64,000 nt of DNA from Brachypterus glaber (Eukaryota > Arthropoda > Insecta > Coleoptera > Kateretidae). The stretch lies in the NCBI GenBank assembly GCA_958510825.1, contig OY294044.1, positions 104,384,893 to 104,448,892 on the forward strand. The letters run 5' to 3'. Shown piece after piece: positions 21,547-31,690 of this stretch (within the stretch, counting starts at the first letter, position 1; the number at the start of each line of letters is the position of its first letter). The translations under genes were made by a program, and so were the position numbers. Below the pieces are notes generated by a model that saw nothing but the letters and a program-made list of their open reading frames with translations, searched no databases and had not been told where the DNA came from.

Positions 21547-22440
21547 GTGTTTTACCTTAAAAACGGCTTAATTTGATTCTAATACTAACCAAATTTTTAG
21601 AGAAATATCGGATAACTGGAATAAGCCGGATACCTTGATTAAGGGGTCACTCAAATATTACGGCATAATAAAAAAAATTTAAATGCCGCTAAACTAGATT
21701 CTCTGGACCTGTAATATTAAAATACCAAGGAAATGATAAAATTTGTGATTTTACTATAAGGCGTTATTTGATTATTACTTAAAGCTTAAAGTTTAACCAA
21801 GATTTTCTTAAGTATTTCGTTTAAAATAAGGTTCGTTGGACTCTTGGGCGCTGAAATAAAAATATTACTTTTATTTTTTAGAAATTTATCTTTAAGATAA
21901 TGACGTCACAATGCACTAATAGTGCATTGTGACGTCAGCAGCTTACCGAGATGGAAGGACAACTATAATTTAGCTTAGATGACGTTACAATTCTACAAGT
22001 TCTGTGTCTCTAAAAAGTAAAAAATAAAAAATATTTAAGTCGGTGCCAATTTCACAGCAAACAATAATAAAATACTAAAAAAAATAATTTATAGTAATTT
22101 ATTTAGGGAATTATGGTCATGGGGGGTAATTACCTCCATTACCCCCTCCCTAAAACTACCACTAAGCAGAAAAAGTCGCTGGACGCAAAGCGTTTTTTGT
22201 TTTTAAATGCTAATACTGCTCTTAATCGTGTACAAAAATAATTAGGGTCACCTTAAATTATTTTAAAACAGTCTGATACATCAAAGACGTAATAAAACTG
22301 ATTAACTAATTTGTTTAATGTGCAATAACAGGTCAAAAAAGGTCAAATGACTTCCTACGAGTTATATCAATCAAGTCTAATAATGCGAATCATATTAGAC
22401 TTGTTTTTTTTTTTTAAAGAAAACTGATAAAATTTTATAC
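21547..22440. other. No gene recognised
   Basis: AT-rich. The only structure seen is the perfect palindrome at 21901-21937. Confidence 0.4.
21901..21937. repeat. Perfect 37-base palindrome with CRE-like ends
   Basis: TGACGTCACAATGCACTA, a single central A, then its exact reverse complement (18 bp arms). TGACGTCA at each end is the CREB/ATF consensus. Whether it is a regulatory site or an extrudable hairpin cannot be told. Confidence 0.95.
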
Positions 22441-22592
22441 ACCTTTAGGAGGAAATCTTCAAAGATTTCCTCCAGATTACCTTCAAAGATTACCTTGAGT
22501 TTCTAAGATTTCCTCTAAAAAGGAGAAAATCTTTGAAGATTTCCTTCAGATTACTTCCTAACCTTCAAAGATTTCCTCAAGATTACCTCCAA
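22441..22592. repeat. Minisatellite of ATCTTCAAAGATTTCCTC-type units
   Basis: AGGAAATCTTCAAAGATTTC and its variants recur about six times, mixed with AGATTACCTTCAAAGATT. Units are self-complementary around CTTTGAAG/CTTCAAAG, so the array can form several alternative hairpins. Confidence 0.8.
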
Positions 22593-22900
22593 TTTGTACA
22601 CCTGAATTCATCTGTGGTTTACCCCTCGTTTTATATACAGCGAGGTCTTTGCCTCTAACACTTTTCAATATTTCGATCGGCATGACGATTCGTACTAAAC
22701 TGATTATAATCAGCGATTTATAAAAATCAATCGATATAAATTAAAAAAAAACATAAAAAACTCAAACACAGATATGGGTATCTACATTTTGTAAACGTTC
22801 CACTTTATCAATAAAAATACAAACCAAAACCAAAACTAACCAAACCAAATAGCCATCAATCCCACGGAAAAACCCTTACAAAAAATAAAAATAATGGACT

Positions 22901-22975
22901 GCGCGGCAATGGTTTTCGCGGTAAAGGATATGCGCGGTAATGGCTTGTCGCGGTAATAGCGATCACGGTAATGGT
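22901..22975. repeat. Short GC-richer repeat of GCGGTAATGG
   Basis: GCGCGGCAATGG, TCGCGGTAAAGG, GCGCGGTAATGG, TCGCGGTAATAG and TCACGGTAATGG follow one another at 14-19 base spacing. Unrecognised. Confidence 0.7.
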
Positions 22976-23013
22976 CCGGCGGCCCAATAGTTAATATATT
23001 CCGAGATATATTC

Positions 23014-23066
23014 TGTTTTGACAAGTGTAATCCAATATGTAGCACAATAAATTATTCTATTCTGTA
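23014..23066 (+). mobile_element. 3' UTR end of a Jockey/CR1-like element
   Basis: TTTTGACAAGTGTAATCC...GCACAATAAATT resembles the 3' end at 27710-27760 (TTTTGACGAGTGTAATTT... GCACAATAAACTT), followed by an (ATTCT)-like tail. Only the terminal 50 bases remain. Confidence 0.45.
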
Positions 23067-23112
23067 AAAACTTCCTTACAAGTTATTTTGGAAAGTTTGA
23101 AGTTAGAAGAAA

Positions 23113-23123
23113 GCTTAAAATGC
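23113..23123. repeat. Target-site duplication, left copy
   Basis: GCTTAAAATGC, identical to 24552-24562 beyond the (TAC)n tail. Confidence 0.85.
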
Positions 23124-24457
23124 ACCAAGCTAAGCAGGAAGGCTCATGTAGATAAAGTCCTTGACAAATCTGCATCGACCTTTTGGCAAATACGTCGAGT
23201 AGTGGGAAAAACCTGGGGTATTACACCCAAGGTCCTTAGATGGATCTACACAGCGGTTATAAGGCCAAGAGTGTTAGGAAAACCACAATTTCTCAGAACC
23301 TGGGGAAAATCCAAAGACTAGCTAGTCTTGGAATCACCGAAGTAATAAGGACAACACCCCAAGCAGCTCTAGAGGTCCTACTGGGATTGCCGTCACTCTC
23401 CATCTGGATCCAGAAGGAGGGTATGGCTAGCTTTCTCAGACTTAGGGACTCTGGTAGTTGGATGGACGGGAAGGCGAACTACGGTCATGGCAAAATCGCT
23501 GATATTTCCGAAAGGGACATCCCAATTAGTAGTATCAGAGTGATTGAAGCAGAGGACCGATTAAAGTTCGATAGAAGTTTCTCTCTCAGGATTCCGACAA
23601 AGGAATTTGTGCCAAACGCTTTGGTGTGCTATACAGACGGCTCGCGTATGGAAGGCATCCAAAGCTCTGGGGCAGGACTCTTCGTGGAGGACCTGGACTT
23701 GCAAAAGAGTTTTCCACTTGGACGCTTTTCCACTGTACTCCAAGCTGAGGTCTATGCCATACAGGAAGCGGCAAATTGCAGGGAAATAAGGCAGCACCGG
23801 GGGCACGATATATACATCTGCTCGGACTGTCAAGCCGCTCTAAAGGCATTGTGCATTCCCAGCACTAGCTCACTCCTAGTCAGGGAGTGTGCAGAAGCCT
23901 TGGAAGAGCTAGCAAGGACCAAAAACGTTCAACTGGTATGGGTACCGGGTCATAGTGGAATTCCCGGAAACGAGAAGGCAGATGAACTTGCAAGACTCGG
24001 ATCAGGGATAGCCTGTACGGGGCCGAAACCTATATTGGGTATTACAAGGAAGCAGGTAAAGACCGCTCTCGATGAGTGGGCTTATACCAAGCTAAAGGAG
24101 CAATGGAGAGCGGTCGACGGTTGCCGGCAAGCTAGGGACTTCCTGGCTGGCCCAAGCAAATCAAAGACCGACTGGTTGCTGGAAAAAGGAAGAACTGCAC
24201 TCAGACAACTTGTAGGGGTCCTCACGGGCCACTGCAGGCTAAGGAAGCACCTGGCAACAATGAGTCCGCTATGCCCAGAGTGCGAAGAGGATGAAACATC
24301 CTCTCATTACTTAGCCGAGTGTGTCAGATACGACAGGATCAGGTTGCAAGTCTTTGAAACTCAAAGACTCAACCAAGAGGAACTAAGAGATCTCTTCTGG
24401 GCCAATATCCTGACCTTTATTGAAAGGACGGGCAGGTTCAAGGAGGACTCAAATTAG
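23124..24457 (+). pseudogene. RT C-terminus + RNase H + zinc-finger segment, frameshifted
   Basis: Two frames cover one protein. The first (to about 23310) holds the end of the RT region (HVDKVLDKSASTFWQIRR... VIRPRV). After a small deletion and frameshift near 23275-23300 the second frame runs to the TAG at 24455-24457. The second frame, read from its in-frame ATG at 23240, contains RLASLGIT...LLGLPSL (residues 26-53), then an RNase H domain with all four expected acidic residues: Asp133 (YTDGS), Glu170 (QAEVYA), Asp196 (CSDCQAA) and Asp248 (KADELAR), plus VPGHSGIPGNEKAD. A C-terminal Cys/His cluster follows (CPECEEDETSSHYLAEC). RNase H removes template RNA during element copying. Domain order fits the I/R1/LOA group. 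The loss of the 5' half and the frameshift make it dead. Confidence 0.88.
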
Positions 24458-24551
24458 TAAATGGCTGGGATTGCCTGGGGTGACAAAAAGGGCCAGAAAT
24501 GGCCTAGTTGTCCGGCTTTGGCCAACCCAAAAAATTTACTACTACTACTAG
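23124..24551 (+). mobile_element. 5'-truncated RNase H-type non-LTR retrotransposon
   Basis: A 1428 bp insertion bounded by the 11 bp duplication GCTTAAAATGC. It starts in the middle of the RT C-terminal region and ends with a short 3' UTR and (TAC)n tail (24538-24550). An 87 bp relic of the same family lies on the minus strand at 48117-48203. Markedly richer in GC than its surroundings. Confidence 0.92.
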
Positions 24552-24562
24552 GCTTAAAATGC
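24552..24562. repeat. Target-site duplication, right copy
   Basis: GCTTAAAATGC immediately after the (TAC)n tail. Confidence 0.85.
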
Positions 24563-25068
24563 TTAGAAATAACAAAGCATGTAGGGCATATAAATTTTTA
24601 TAAAGGCCAGGGATCTGGATGGGATGGAGAACTTTTCAATCAGTATAAAATATAAAATACAGGTCCGTATGTTGGTTTTTTGATGCCCATACCCATACCG
24701 GATTCTTTGTTTCGAAATTAATGTTTTTTATTTTTTTTATACAATTTTATAAAAATTTCGTTTAATAAAAGGAAGTTTAATTTACTAATATTAACAGGTT
24801 AATGATATTTTTATTTTATCAGTGTATGTAAAATAATATTCAGATTATGCATATTATGAATACAATACTTAGTATTGTATGCAGATTTTTGATTCATAAA
24901 TATCTTGAAGGTTAGCTCTAATTTTCTTCTCTTCACTAATTATAACCTTAAGGGGTTATATACCTTGTGGCTCGGAAAAATTAAGGGTGTTTTTGATTTT
25001 TTTCAGGTATGTAATCACAACTGTATTCGAACGACCTATGTATATGTTTTGATGTGTTTGTGAATTTT
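24563..25068. other. No gene recognised
   Basis: AT-rich. No repeat partner was noticed. Confidence 0.4.
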
Positions 25069-25623
25069 ACATCGGCACTTAGTGCTACTAAGAGTGCCGA
25101 TGTATTGAAATCCTCGCCGAAAAGTCAAAATCATTGACCACGTTTTTTTCACATTTCACACTCCATTTCTACATGAGATATCGACTTGCGGTTTTTTGCA
25201 TATTGTTTCTTATCGTATTTCGAAGAGCTGATTAGATTTTGGGGGTAACCGATTGGGGGTAAGGGGGTAAAAATAGGGTAAAAGCACTAATATAAAAGAT
25301 AATTTTAAATTGGTTAAAAAATGTTATAAACAACGTTTTCCTAAAACGCATTGTTTTCGAGATATTGGCGTTTAAAGCAGTAAAAGGTTTTTTTAGCATA
25401 TCCACATATTTATAACCCGATTTAAAAAAATTATACTTTAAATAAAAGCTCTTTTTAAGCCCTATAAAAAATGTTATATACAGTTTTTTGCTAGAACATA
25501 ATGTTTTAAAGATACAGAGTTTAAAATCAAACAAAACACCTAGTTTGAAATTTGCAAACTAGATGGCTCTAGTGTACATTAGTGCCAATGTTTCGACAGG
25601 GTGCTTGCAACGTTTCATCTAGT
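25069..25623 (-). repeat. Dispersed repeat H, copy 2 (complete 3' end)
   Basis: Reverse complement of 61802-62498. In element orientation it begins near GATGAAACGTTGCAAGCACC and ends in a terminal hairpin (25069-25103) with arms ACATCGGCACT / AGTGCCGATGT. A subterminal relative of the same sequence occurs near the other end. No coding capacity; class unknown. Confidence 0.85.
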
Positions 25624-25677
25624 TTTTTATTGGAAATTGGGAAAATTGTGGAGAACACGATTTCTCGAAAACCAATT

Positions 25678-25830
25678 TAATTACAATAGCTAATTCGTGA
25701 ACGAAGGGATTTTTGTTTAAACGAAAATTTTTACTTTTTCCAGCCGGAAAATCGATTTTTTGGGAAAATGATCGCCATTTTTGTATTTTTTTTGCCAAAC
25801 CCTTCGTTCACGAACTAGCTATTGTAATTA
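25678..25830. mobile_element. Small foldback, about 153 bp
   Basis: TTACAATAGCTAATTCGTGA, then ACGAAGGG, pairs with CCCTTCGTTCACGAACTAGC followed by TATTGTAATTA. Confidence 0.8.
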
Positions 25831-25861
25831 GGAACAACATCTAAAAATATCAGATTGATCG

Positions 25862-25945
25862 GTAAGGGAATGTTCAAGTCTCGGTTCAAGTATTACGTAA
25901 CGCAAAATGTACCAAAATTCATACACTTCATACCTCGGTAGATAA
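25862..25945. repeat. Left-end fragment of the GGGAACGTTCAAG element family
   Basis: AAGGGAATGTTCAAG and TTCAAGTATTACGTAACGCA, followed by AAAATTCATACACTTCATAC, match 12731-12790. No right end was found nearby. Confidence 0.6.
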
Positions 25946-26148
25946 TATATCCAAAAAAATAACAAAATCAATCTTTTTGCTAAAAAAACCTGTTTAAAGT
26001 TGTAGACCAAAAAACAGCTTAGATGATATATCACTCTTTAATCCAGGGCACGGGTACCTATGGACTTCTAGCTTGGGGGCACTGTTCTAGTGCAGAGAGG
26101 GTTTTTGGTCTCCAAAGATGAGCTCTTAGGGTACTTTGTGGCCTGCGT

Positions 26149-27322
26149 TATACACGGTGTATTTGAAATAGGGTCGGAAATTTTAACAGATGATTCTACA
26201 TCATAAAATATGACAAAAAGTTCCAATAAACATATGTCTAAAAATGCGTCATAAGGGAGCTACGCCCCTTTGAAAGTGGCTAAAAAAATCGGTTGTTATT
26301 TAATAACTCAGGAACCCTTTGAGATATATCAACGAAGTTTTGCACGTCAACTAATTCTACCAAGGCCCGTTTTTATGCGTTATTTTCGTGTACTTATTTC
26401 AACCAGGGGTGTGCGAAACGGGGGGGGCTTATCAGTTTTTTGTCCCAAACTTTTTTTTGTGTAACTTTTTTGCAATTTTATTTTTGAAATATGATTCCCC
26501 AGGTCAAAATACATAAAAAAGGTACTCTTGTTGTAATACTCTAGGATTAACCGTTTTCGAGAAAAATTCATTTGAAGGTGAAATTCCACGGTTCGAGGAC
26601 GAAAAATTAAATACTAAAATGTTGAAAACCAAAATTTTAATGATGCAGGGCGAATGTACATTAAAAACTAAGAAAAAAGCCTCATATACAGGTACTTCCA
26701 AAAATGAATCCTAATGGAGCTATGGTCTCCTAAATATGCAACATTTTTAAAGGGCTATGGTAGCTTTAAAAGCGTTTTTTCGACCTACATGTATGGAAAC
26801 TTTTTTTCTTAGTTTTTGATGTATAATAACATTGCATCATTGGTTTTCGACATTTTAGTATTTAATTTTTCGTCCTCGAACCGTGAATTTTCACCTTCAA
26901 ATGAACTATTCTCGAAAACGGTTAATCCTACAGTATTACAACAAGAGTACCTTTTTTATGTATTTTGACCTAATAAATCATATTTCAAAAATAAAATTGC
27001 AAAAAAGTTACACAGAAAAAAGTTTGGGACAAAAAACTGATAAGGTCCCCCCGTTTCGCACACCCCTGGTTTAAATAAGTATGTGAAAATGACATACAAA
27101 GATGGGCCTTATTAGGATTAATTCACGTGCAAAACCTCGTTAATATATCTCAAAGGGTTCCTGAGTTATTAAATAAAAACCGATTTTTTTAGCCAATTTC
27201 AAAGGGGCGTAGCTCCCTTATGACGCATTTTTTAGACATATGTTTATAGGAACTTTTTGTCATATTTTATCATGTAGAATCACCTGTTAAAATTTCCGAT
27301 CCTATTTCAAATACACCCTGTA
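26149..27322. mobile_element. Foldback element family K, copy 1 (about 1.17 kb)
   Basis: Ends TACACGGTGTATTTGAAATA (26151) and TATTTCAAATACACCCTGTA (to 27322) with arms of several hundred bp, including GGAGCTACGCCCCTTTGAAA against TTTCAAAGGGGCGTAGCTCC. A near-identical copy is at 51729-52912. Open frames inside (for example 26883-27074, 26380-26589) recur in the other copy but show no protein signature. No transposase. Confidence 0.9.
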
Positions 27323-27364
27323 GAGATGATGTAAAACAGAAATTCATAGACTTACGCATACTAA

Positions 27365-27646
27365 CAATCCCTTCCAAGATATATTTATGAGTGTCTGTTA
27401 TATGCCAAATCAAACATACAAAAATATACAACCTATGATGGTGTTCACGATCACAATACTAGATCGCGGCAAAATATTACTGTGGACTTTTTAAGATTGC
27501 AAAAATCCAAAATTGGAACTCTTTATTACGCACCAACCTTTTTTAATAAACTTCCAATGAATATCAAAGAATTAGAATTAGTAAGTTTTAAAAATAAAAT
27601 AAAACATTATCTTATAGGAAATGCCTTTTATAATATAGATGAGTAA
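27365..27646 (+). pseudogene. C-terminus of a Jockey/CR1-like non-LTR ORF2
   Basis: An in-frame run of about 94 codons ends at the TAA of 27644-27646. It begins LPRYIYECLLYAKSN, contains HDHNTRSRQN and FNKLPMNIKE, and finishes IGNAFYNIDE. This HxxNTR ... FNKLP ... FK ... L pattern is what the last 100 residues of many insect Jockey/CR1-like reverse transcriptases look like. No RT core remains. The left limit is set by the foldback element ending at 27322. Degenerate and non-functional. Confidence 0.8.
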
Positions 27647-27772
27647 ATGTTCTAATAACTTAAGTGTTTTTAATTATTTATTTATTTATTGATTTATTTA
27701 TGTACTGTATTTTGACGAGTGTAATTTTTTTTAAATTTGTTGGCACAATAAACTTACTTTACTTTACTTTAA
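27647..27772 (+). mobile_element. 3' UTR and tail of the same non-LTR fragment
   Basis: After the stop the sequence runs through TTTATTTATT repeats to TTTTGACGAGTGTAAT...GCACAATAAACTT, then an (ACTTT)n tail at about 27753-27772. Confidence 0.7.
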
Positions 27773-28238
27773 ATTTTACCTCTTTTTAATAGTGTTAGTA
27801 AGTTAGTAAAAAAAAAAATGGTTACGAATAAAGTATTTTTAAAAGATTTTTATGAGAACATTTAAGTATACCACACTCATATATAATTACATTATAATTA
27901 CTATCAATTTGTTTAAAACGATGATCTTGTTTTCCATCTGACTTCAAGGATACTAAAATTTATACTTAAAACAGATTATGTATTGTTATATAAAAATGAA
28001 ACCAGTTTTCCTTAAGGGGCACCTGTTATATTTCACGAGTTAAAATTGTATTTTATTTAAATCAGACATTAATCTGATGTTAATTATAAGTGGGATATAT
28101 GAATTTGAAGAAACAGAATATGTTTTATGTCCGATAATACATGTTTAAAACAAAACGAGGAAAAAATCGTTTTGCAAAAGAGTTAAAGTGGATAAATAAA
28201 GGCTTGTACGAGTGGTTATTTAAGTTAATTTGTAACTA
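27773..28238. other. No gene recognised
   Basis: AT-rich. Nothing was supported. Confidence 0.4.
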
Positions 28239-28820
28239 TAGTCCGTCCAATTATGCAAGATAGTAGTTTAAAATTCCCGCGATTTTTAAGCTACATCATT
28301 GGTTAAAAACTCGTACCTTTTAACATATAAAATATTGTGACATTTTTTGTCTATGACAATGATTGACGGTCGTTAAAGCTAATAAAAAAGAGAAAGTTAC
28401 ATAAAAAAAATGGTTATACTTAATGTTATTTTGTATGGTATTGAAAAAGGTACTTTTTTGGTTTATTATTCATACACTCACACTAAATTAGCATATTCTA
28501 CAAATTGTACAAACGTAAATTATATTGAACAAAAGGAAAACGTCAAATTTTTAGGTTACAATTACAACTTAAGGCCTATCCAGGGGCTCGCACAACAACC
28601 ATTACAAGATATGTGACGATACATAAAGCCAATCCTGGCATCGCATTCTTATGCACTATGCTTGTTATGCGAGTCTTTGGATATGCCCTTTCCAGGAAAA
28701 CAGTACCGATATCTGTTAAATTTTTGACACACTACGATTTATGCATAATTATGCTATTTATGCGCTCTGTGGTGTAAAACGGGCAGCGTCCCTAACTATC
28801 TTGCATAACTGGACGGAGTT
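28239..28820 (-). mobile_element. TIR MITE, copy 2
   Basis: Inverted relative to 453-1036, with ends GTCCGTCCAATTATGCAAGA and TCTTGCATAACTGGACGGAG. It carries the same embedded hairpin (about 28570-28692) and the homologous open frame (28410-28616). Interior identity is high but with visible substitutions. Confidence 0.8.
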
Positions 28821-29024
28821 TAGTAGTTACTAACTACAGTGTAAAATGGAATAATATATTCCGAATAAAGTAATTTATACGCAAAACAATAAATAAATTT
28901 TCCCGCATTTGGTTTCTATACATGTATAACATATAAATTGTATATGTTGTATTATTTTATGGAACTTGATTATAAAGGCTTAATATTTAGACCGACATTA
29001 ATGGCTGATTCAGGCATAATTATC

Positions 29025-29122
29025 ACTAACTAAACTAAGCCATTCTGGCCTTTTGATTGGCCAGGTGAGAAGCCATCTTTTTTTTGCCAATAAAAACGAC
29101 GGAACAGCTTAGTTTAGTTAGT
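29025..29122. mobile_element. 98 bp MITE
   Basis: ACTAACTAAACTAAGC and GCTTAGTTTAGTTAGT are perfect 16 bp inverted ends. It sits between CATAATTAT and ACACGGGTCGG, which are nearly adjacent in the opposite arm of the host foldback. Confidence 0.8.
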
Positions 29123-29153
29123 CATAAACACGGGTCGGATCGAAGCAACCATT

Positions 29154-29576
29154 CACGGAAAAAAAAATATAGCTAGGAGCGCTATAACACACATACCAAG
29201 CAAATTATAATCGCTTATTATATAAATACAAGGCTTTCTCTTACAATTATGGCAGTCAGTGTAAAAATTTATATGAAATACTTTAATTGTTTAGTGAATA
29301 ATAAAATATAACAAATAGTATGGCATTTATAGCTTAAATAGATTTAATTATTGTCCGTGCTAATAATTTTTATAATATAATAAAATTTCTGTAAATTTAT
29401 AATAGTGCCTGTAATAAATATAATCGTGTCTGTAATATATATAATCGTTTCCAATTTATTTTTAACATTATTAGTTATTGTGTCCCTTATAATCTATAGC
29501 TTAAATCACTATAATTTGCCACTGTTACCAAATATCTTATAATGTATAGCGCAGAGCCCACTAATTTCTTTCCGTG
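29154..29576 (+). mobile_element. 423 bp CACGGAAA MITE, copy 1
   Basis: Inverted ends CACGGAAAAAAA and TTTCTTTCCGTG. Nearly identical copies are at 59100-59522 (same strand) and 60182-60605 (opposite strand). The other host arm reads GCCATTACCGGGG with no element, so the insertion duplicated 2 bp (TT here, TA at the other two copies). This is compatible with a Tc1/mariner-type origin. No coding capacity. Confidence 0.9.
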
Positions 29577-30724
29577 TTACCGGGGACAAAAATTAGAATT
29601 TTAAAAAACTCTTTTTTCAAGTAAATAGACACTTTAAACTATTGTTCACCTAGCGAAATGTTATGTCGACGCTGTTAATACTCAGTGAGTCATTTGGTCA
29701 TGGTCCATGACTCATAAAGACTTTATTTTTTTTTTTGAAAATTGTTTCCCTTTTCAAAAACGAATAATTAATAAAAACAAACAATATTTTTGTATTAACT
29801 ATTCGTTTTTTGAAAAGAGAAACAATTAAAAAAAATTAAGTCATGGTCCATGACACTGAGTATTAACAACGTCGACATGACATTCCGCTTGGTGAACAAT
29901 AGTTTTAAGTGAATATTTACTTAAAAAAAGAGTTTTTTAAAATTCTAATTTTTGCATGCCCCCGGTAATGGCTATTTTGATCCGACCCGTGGTCATAATT
30001 ATGCCTGAATCAGCCTTAATATTCTGTGTTCTTTGTCCTTAATCATTAACGCTCAATATGTCCTATTTTTTAGCCGTAACTTTGGTCCACCATAATCACA
30101 CATGGGGCTAGAAAGAGCTTAGCGGAGTAGTAGTGGAAAAAGTGCCCCAGCTCGGAATGAGCTTATATTTATAAAAAAGGTAGCTAATCTAAAGTTTAAT
30201 CATTTCCCAGAGTCTTAGCCCCAAACAACCCCCAGGGAGGTAAGAAAATATTTTTTTACCCCAAAACGTTTTATTGTTTTTCTCCGGTTTTTGTGATCCG
30301 ATCAATTTGAAATTTAGAATACGAATAAAGGGCAATAAGAACATTTTGCAAAAATTATCATACATTTGCGATCATTCTAACCTATGAAAAAAAAATACTT
30401 CTTTTTTTCGAAGTGGTCAAAAGAGCCATTTTTGGAATATCATCCCCGCCATTTTTTTATATATTATGTATTCGTAACTGATCTTAATCATATCCAAAAT
30501 TCAATTTTTTTCATGTGGTAAAACAGTGTCAAAAACACTAAAAACTGCGTCAGATGCGCATTTGGTTGCATTTAAATTCAATTTGATTTTTTTGAAAATA
30601 TCTTATTACTTTTTTAAGTTTAAGCTGTAATAAAGCAACAAAAATAAATAACAAAAAATATATATTCTAAGTAAACAAATAAAAATAAAAATTGGATTCA
30701 GTTTATAATCTTAAACAACTAATG

Positions 30725-30960
30725 CATTTCGTTTTGAGGAGTGATTCTACATAAAAAATATAAAAAAAGTTCCTAAAAATGTATATCCAAAAACTGTTTC
30801 TAAGGGATCTTCGCCCCTTCAAAAGTTGCTCCAAAAATTCGGTTTTTATTTTATAACTTAACCTTGGAAACCGTTTTTGGATATATATTTATATTAACTT
30901 TTTTATACTTTTTTACGTAGAATCACGCCTTAAAAGGAAGTGCGTTAGTTCTGAAACACC
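30725..30960. mobile_element. Small foldback, about 235 bp
   Basis: AGTGATTCTACATAAAAAAT pairs with TTTTTTACGTAGAATCACGC, and ATATCCAAAAACTG with TTTTGGATATAT. It ends near AACACCCTGTATT, an end shared with other foldbacks here. Confidence 0.6.
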
Positions 30961-31454
30961 CTGTATTAATAAAAACAAAAATACATATCAGGGTCTTGGT
31001 TCTCAAAGAGCGGATGTCACAAAAATTAAAATTTTCAGGAAAGATAAAAAACTGATTTTAAATGCCGACCGCATGCTAAATCCACTATAACTAACGCGTC
31101 GTACAAATTAAAAACTGAGACTACCAATAAAAATAAATGAGTTCTAAAATAAAAAGTAAAAAAAAGTAAAAAAGTATCTACCTACATATTTTAATTTCGT
31201 GAATTTATATAGAAGTACTTTTTTAGTGTTTTTAATAAAAAATGCAAAATAAGAAAAAAAAATTGTATTAATATCTTTACTTGAAATTAAATTATCTAGG
31301 TTTTATAGTATTAATATACCTAAGGCATTTAAAAAAACCAAGTTATAAACAAATCTAGTTACAAAAATGAAAATCAATGAAATTGACATGTAAATAATTT
31401 ACTTAAAAATGTATTGGCATTTTTATTTATTTAGTTTTAAACCGACCCAACAAA

Positions 31455-31520
31455 CAAAGTCCCGGCGGCTGACGGGCGATAAAGTGATGGCAAATGATCA
31501 TCAGCGGCGGCGGCCGCAGA
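31455..31520. other. GC-rich island
   Basis: GTCCCGGCGGCTGACGGGCG, then GATGGCAAATGATCATCAGC, then GGCGGCGGCCGCAGAAG. It stands out in AT-rich DNA. Short open frames exist on both strands but no protein is recognisable. Confidence 0.5.
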
Positions 31521-31644
31521 AGCATTATTTATTGGGCATTCAACTTTTTTTTAAAGGCATAAACATCTCTGCTCCAGAACATCTCTAGTCCAGAACAGCT
31601 TTACTTCTTAGCATCTTTACAAAAAAATAACTATACTCAAAAAC

Positions 31645-31690
31645 ATAACAATAATAAAAACATAACATAACATAACATAACATAATAAGA
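31645..31690. repeat. (ATAAC)n microsatellite
   Basis: Consecutive ATAAC/CATAA pentamers, with further scattered copies near 31825-31860. Confidence 0.8.

Larger units (their letters stand above)
29003..30015. mobile_element. Foldback element with two nested insertions in one arm
   Basis: GGCTGATTCAGGCATAATTA (29003) is mirrored at 29996-30015. ACGGGTCGGATC, the AATTAGAATTTTAAAAAACT stretch and GTCATGGTCCATGAC also pair between arms. The left arm contains a 98 bp MITE (29025-29122) and a 423 bp MITE (29154-29576). The right arm lacks both, so it preserves their empty sites. Confidence 0.85.

Noticed and set aside
22441..22592. CRISPR-like repeat array
   Set aside because: Units are adjacent, variable and self-complementary, without unique spacers of constant length, and the context is eukaryotic.
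23561..23849. Frames of 87-90 codons on the minus strand
   Set aside because: Shadows of the RNase H-coding segment of the non-LTR element.
25069..25623. Helitron with 3' terminal hairpin
   Set aside because: The hairpin is the exact end of similarity. The CTRR terminus and the spacing expected of Helitrons are missing, as is a TC start.
26883..27074. Conserved small protein (also at 52471-52662)
   Set aside because: Conservation reflects near-identity of two copies of a foldback element. The mirrored arm carries the same sequence, and there is no protein signature.
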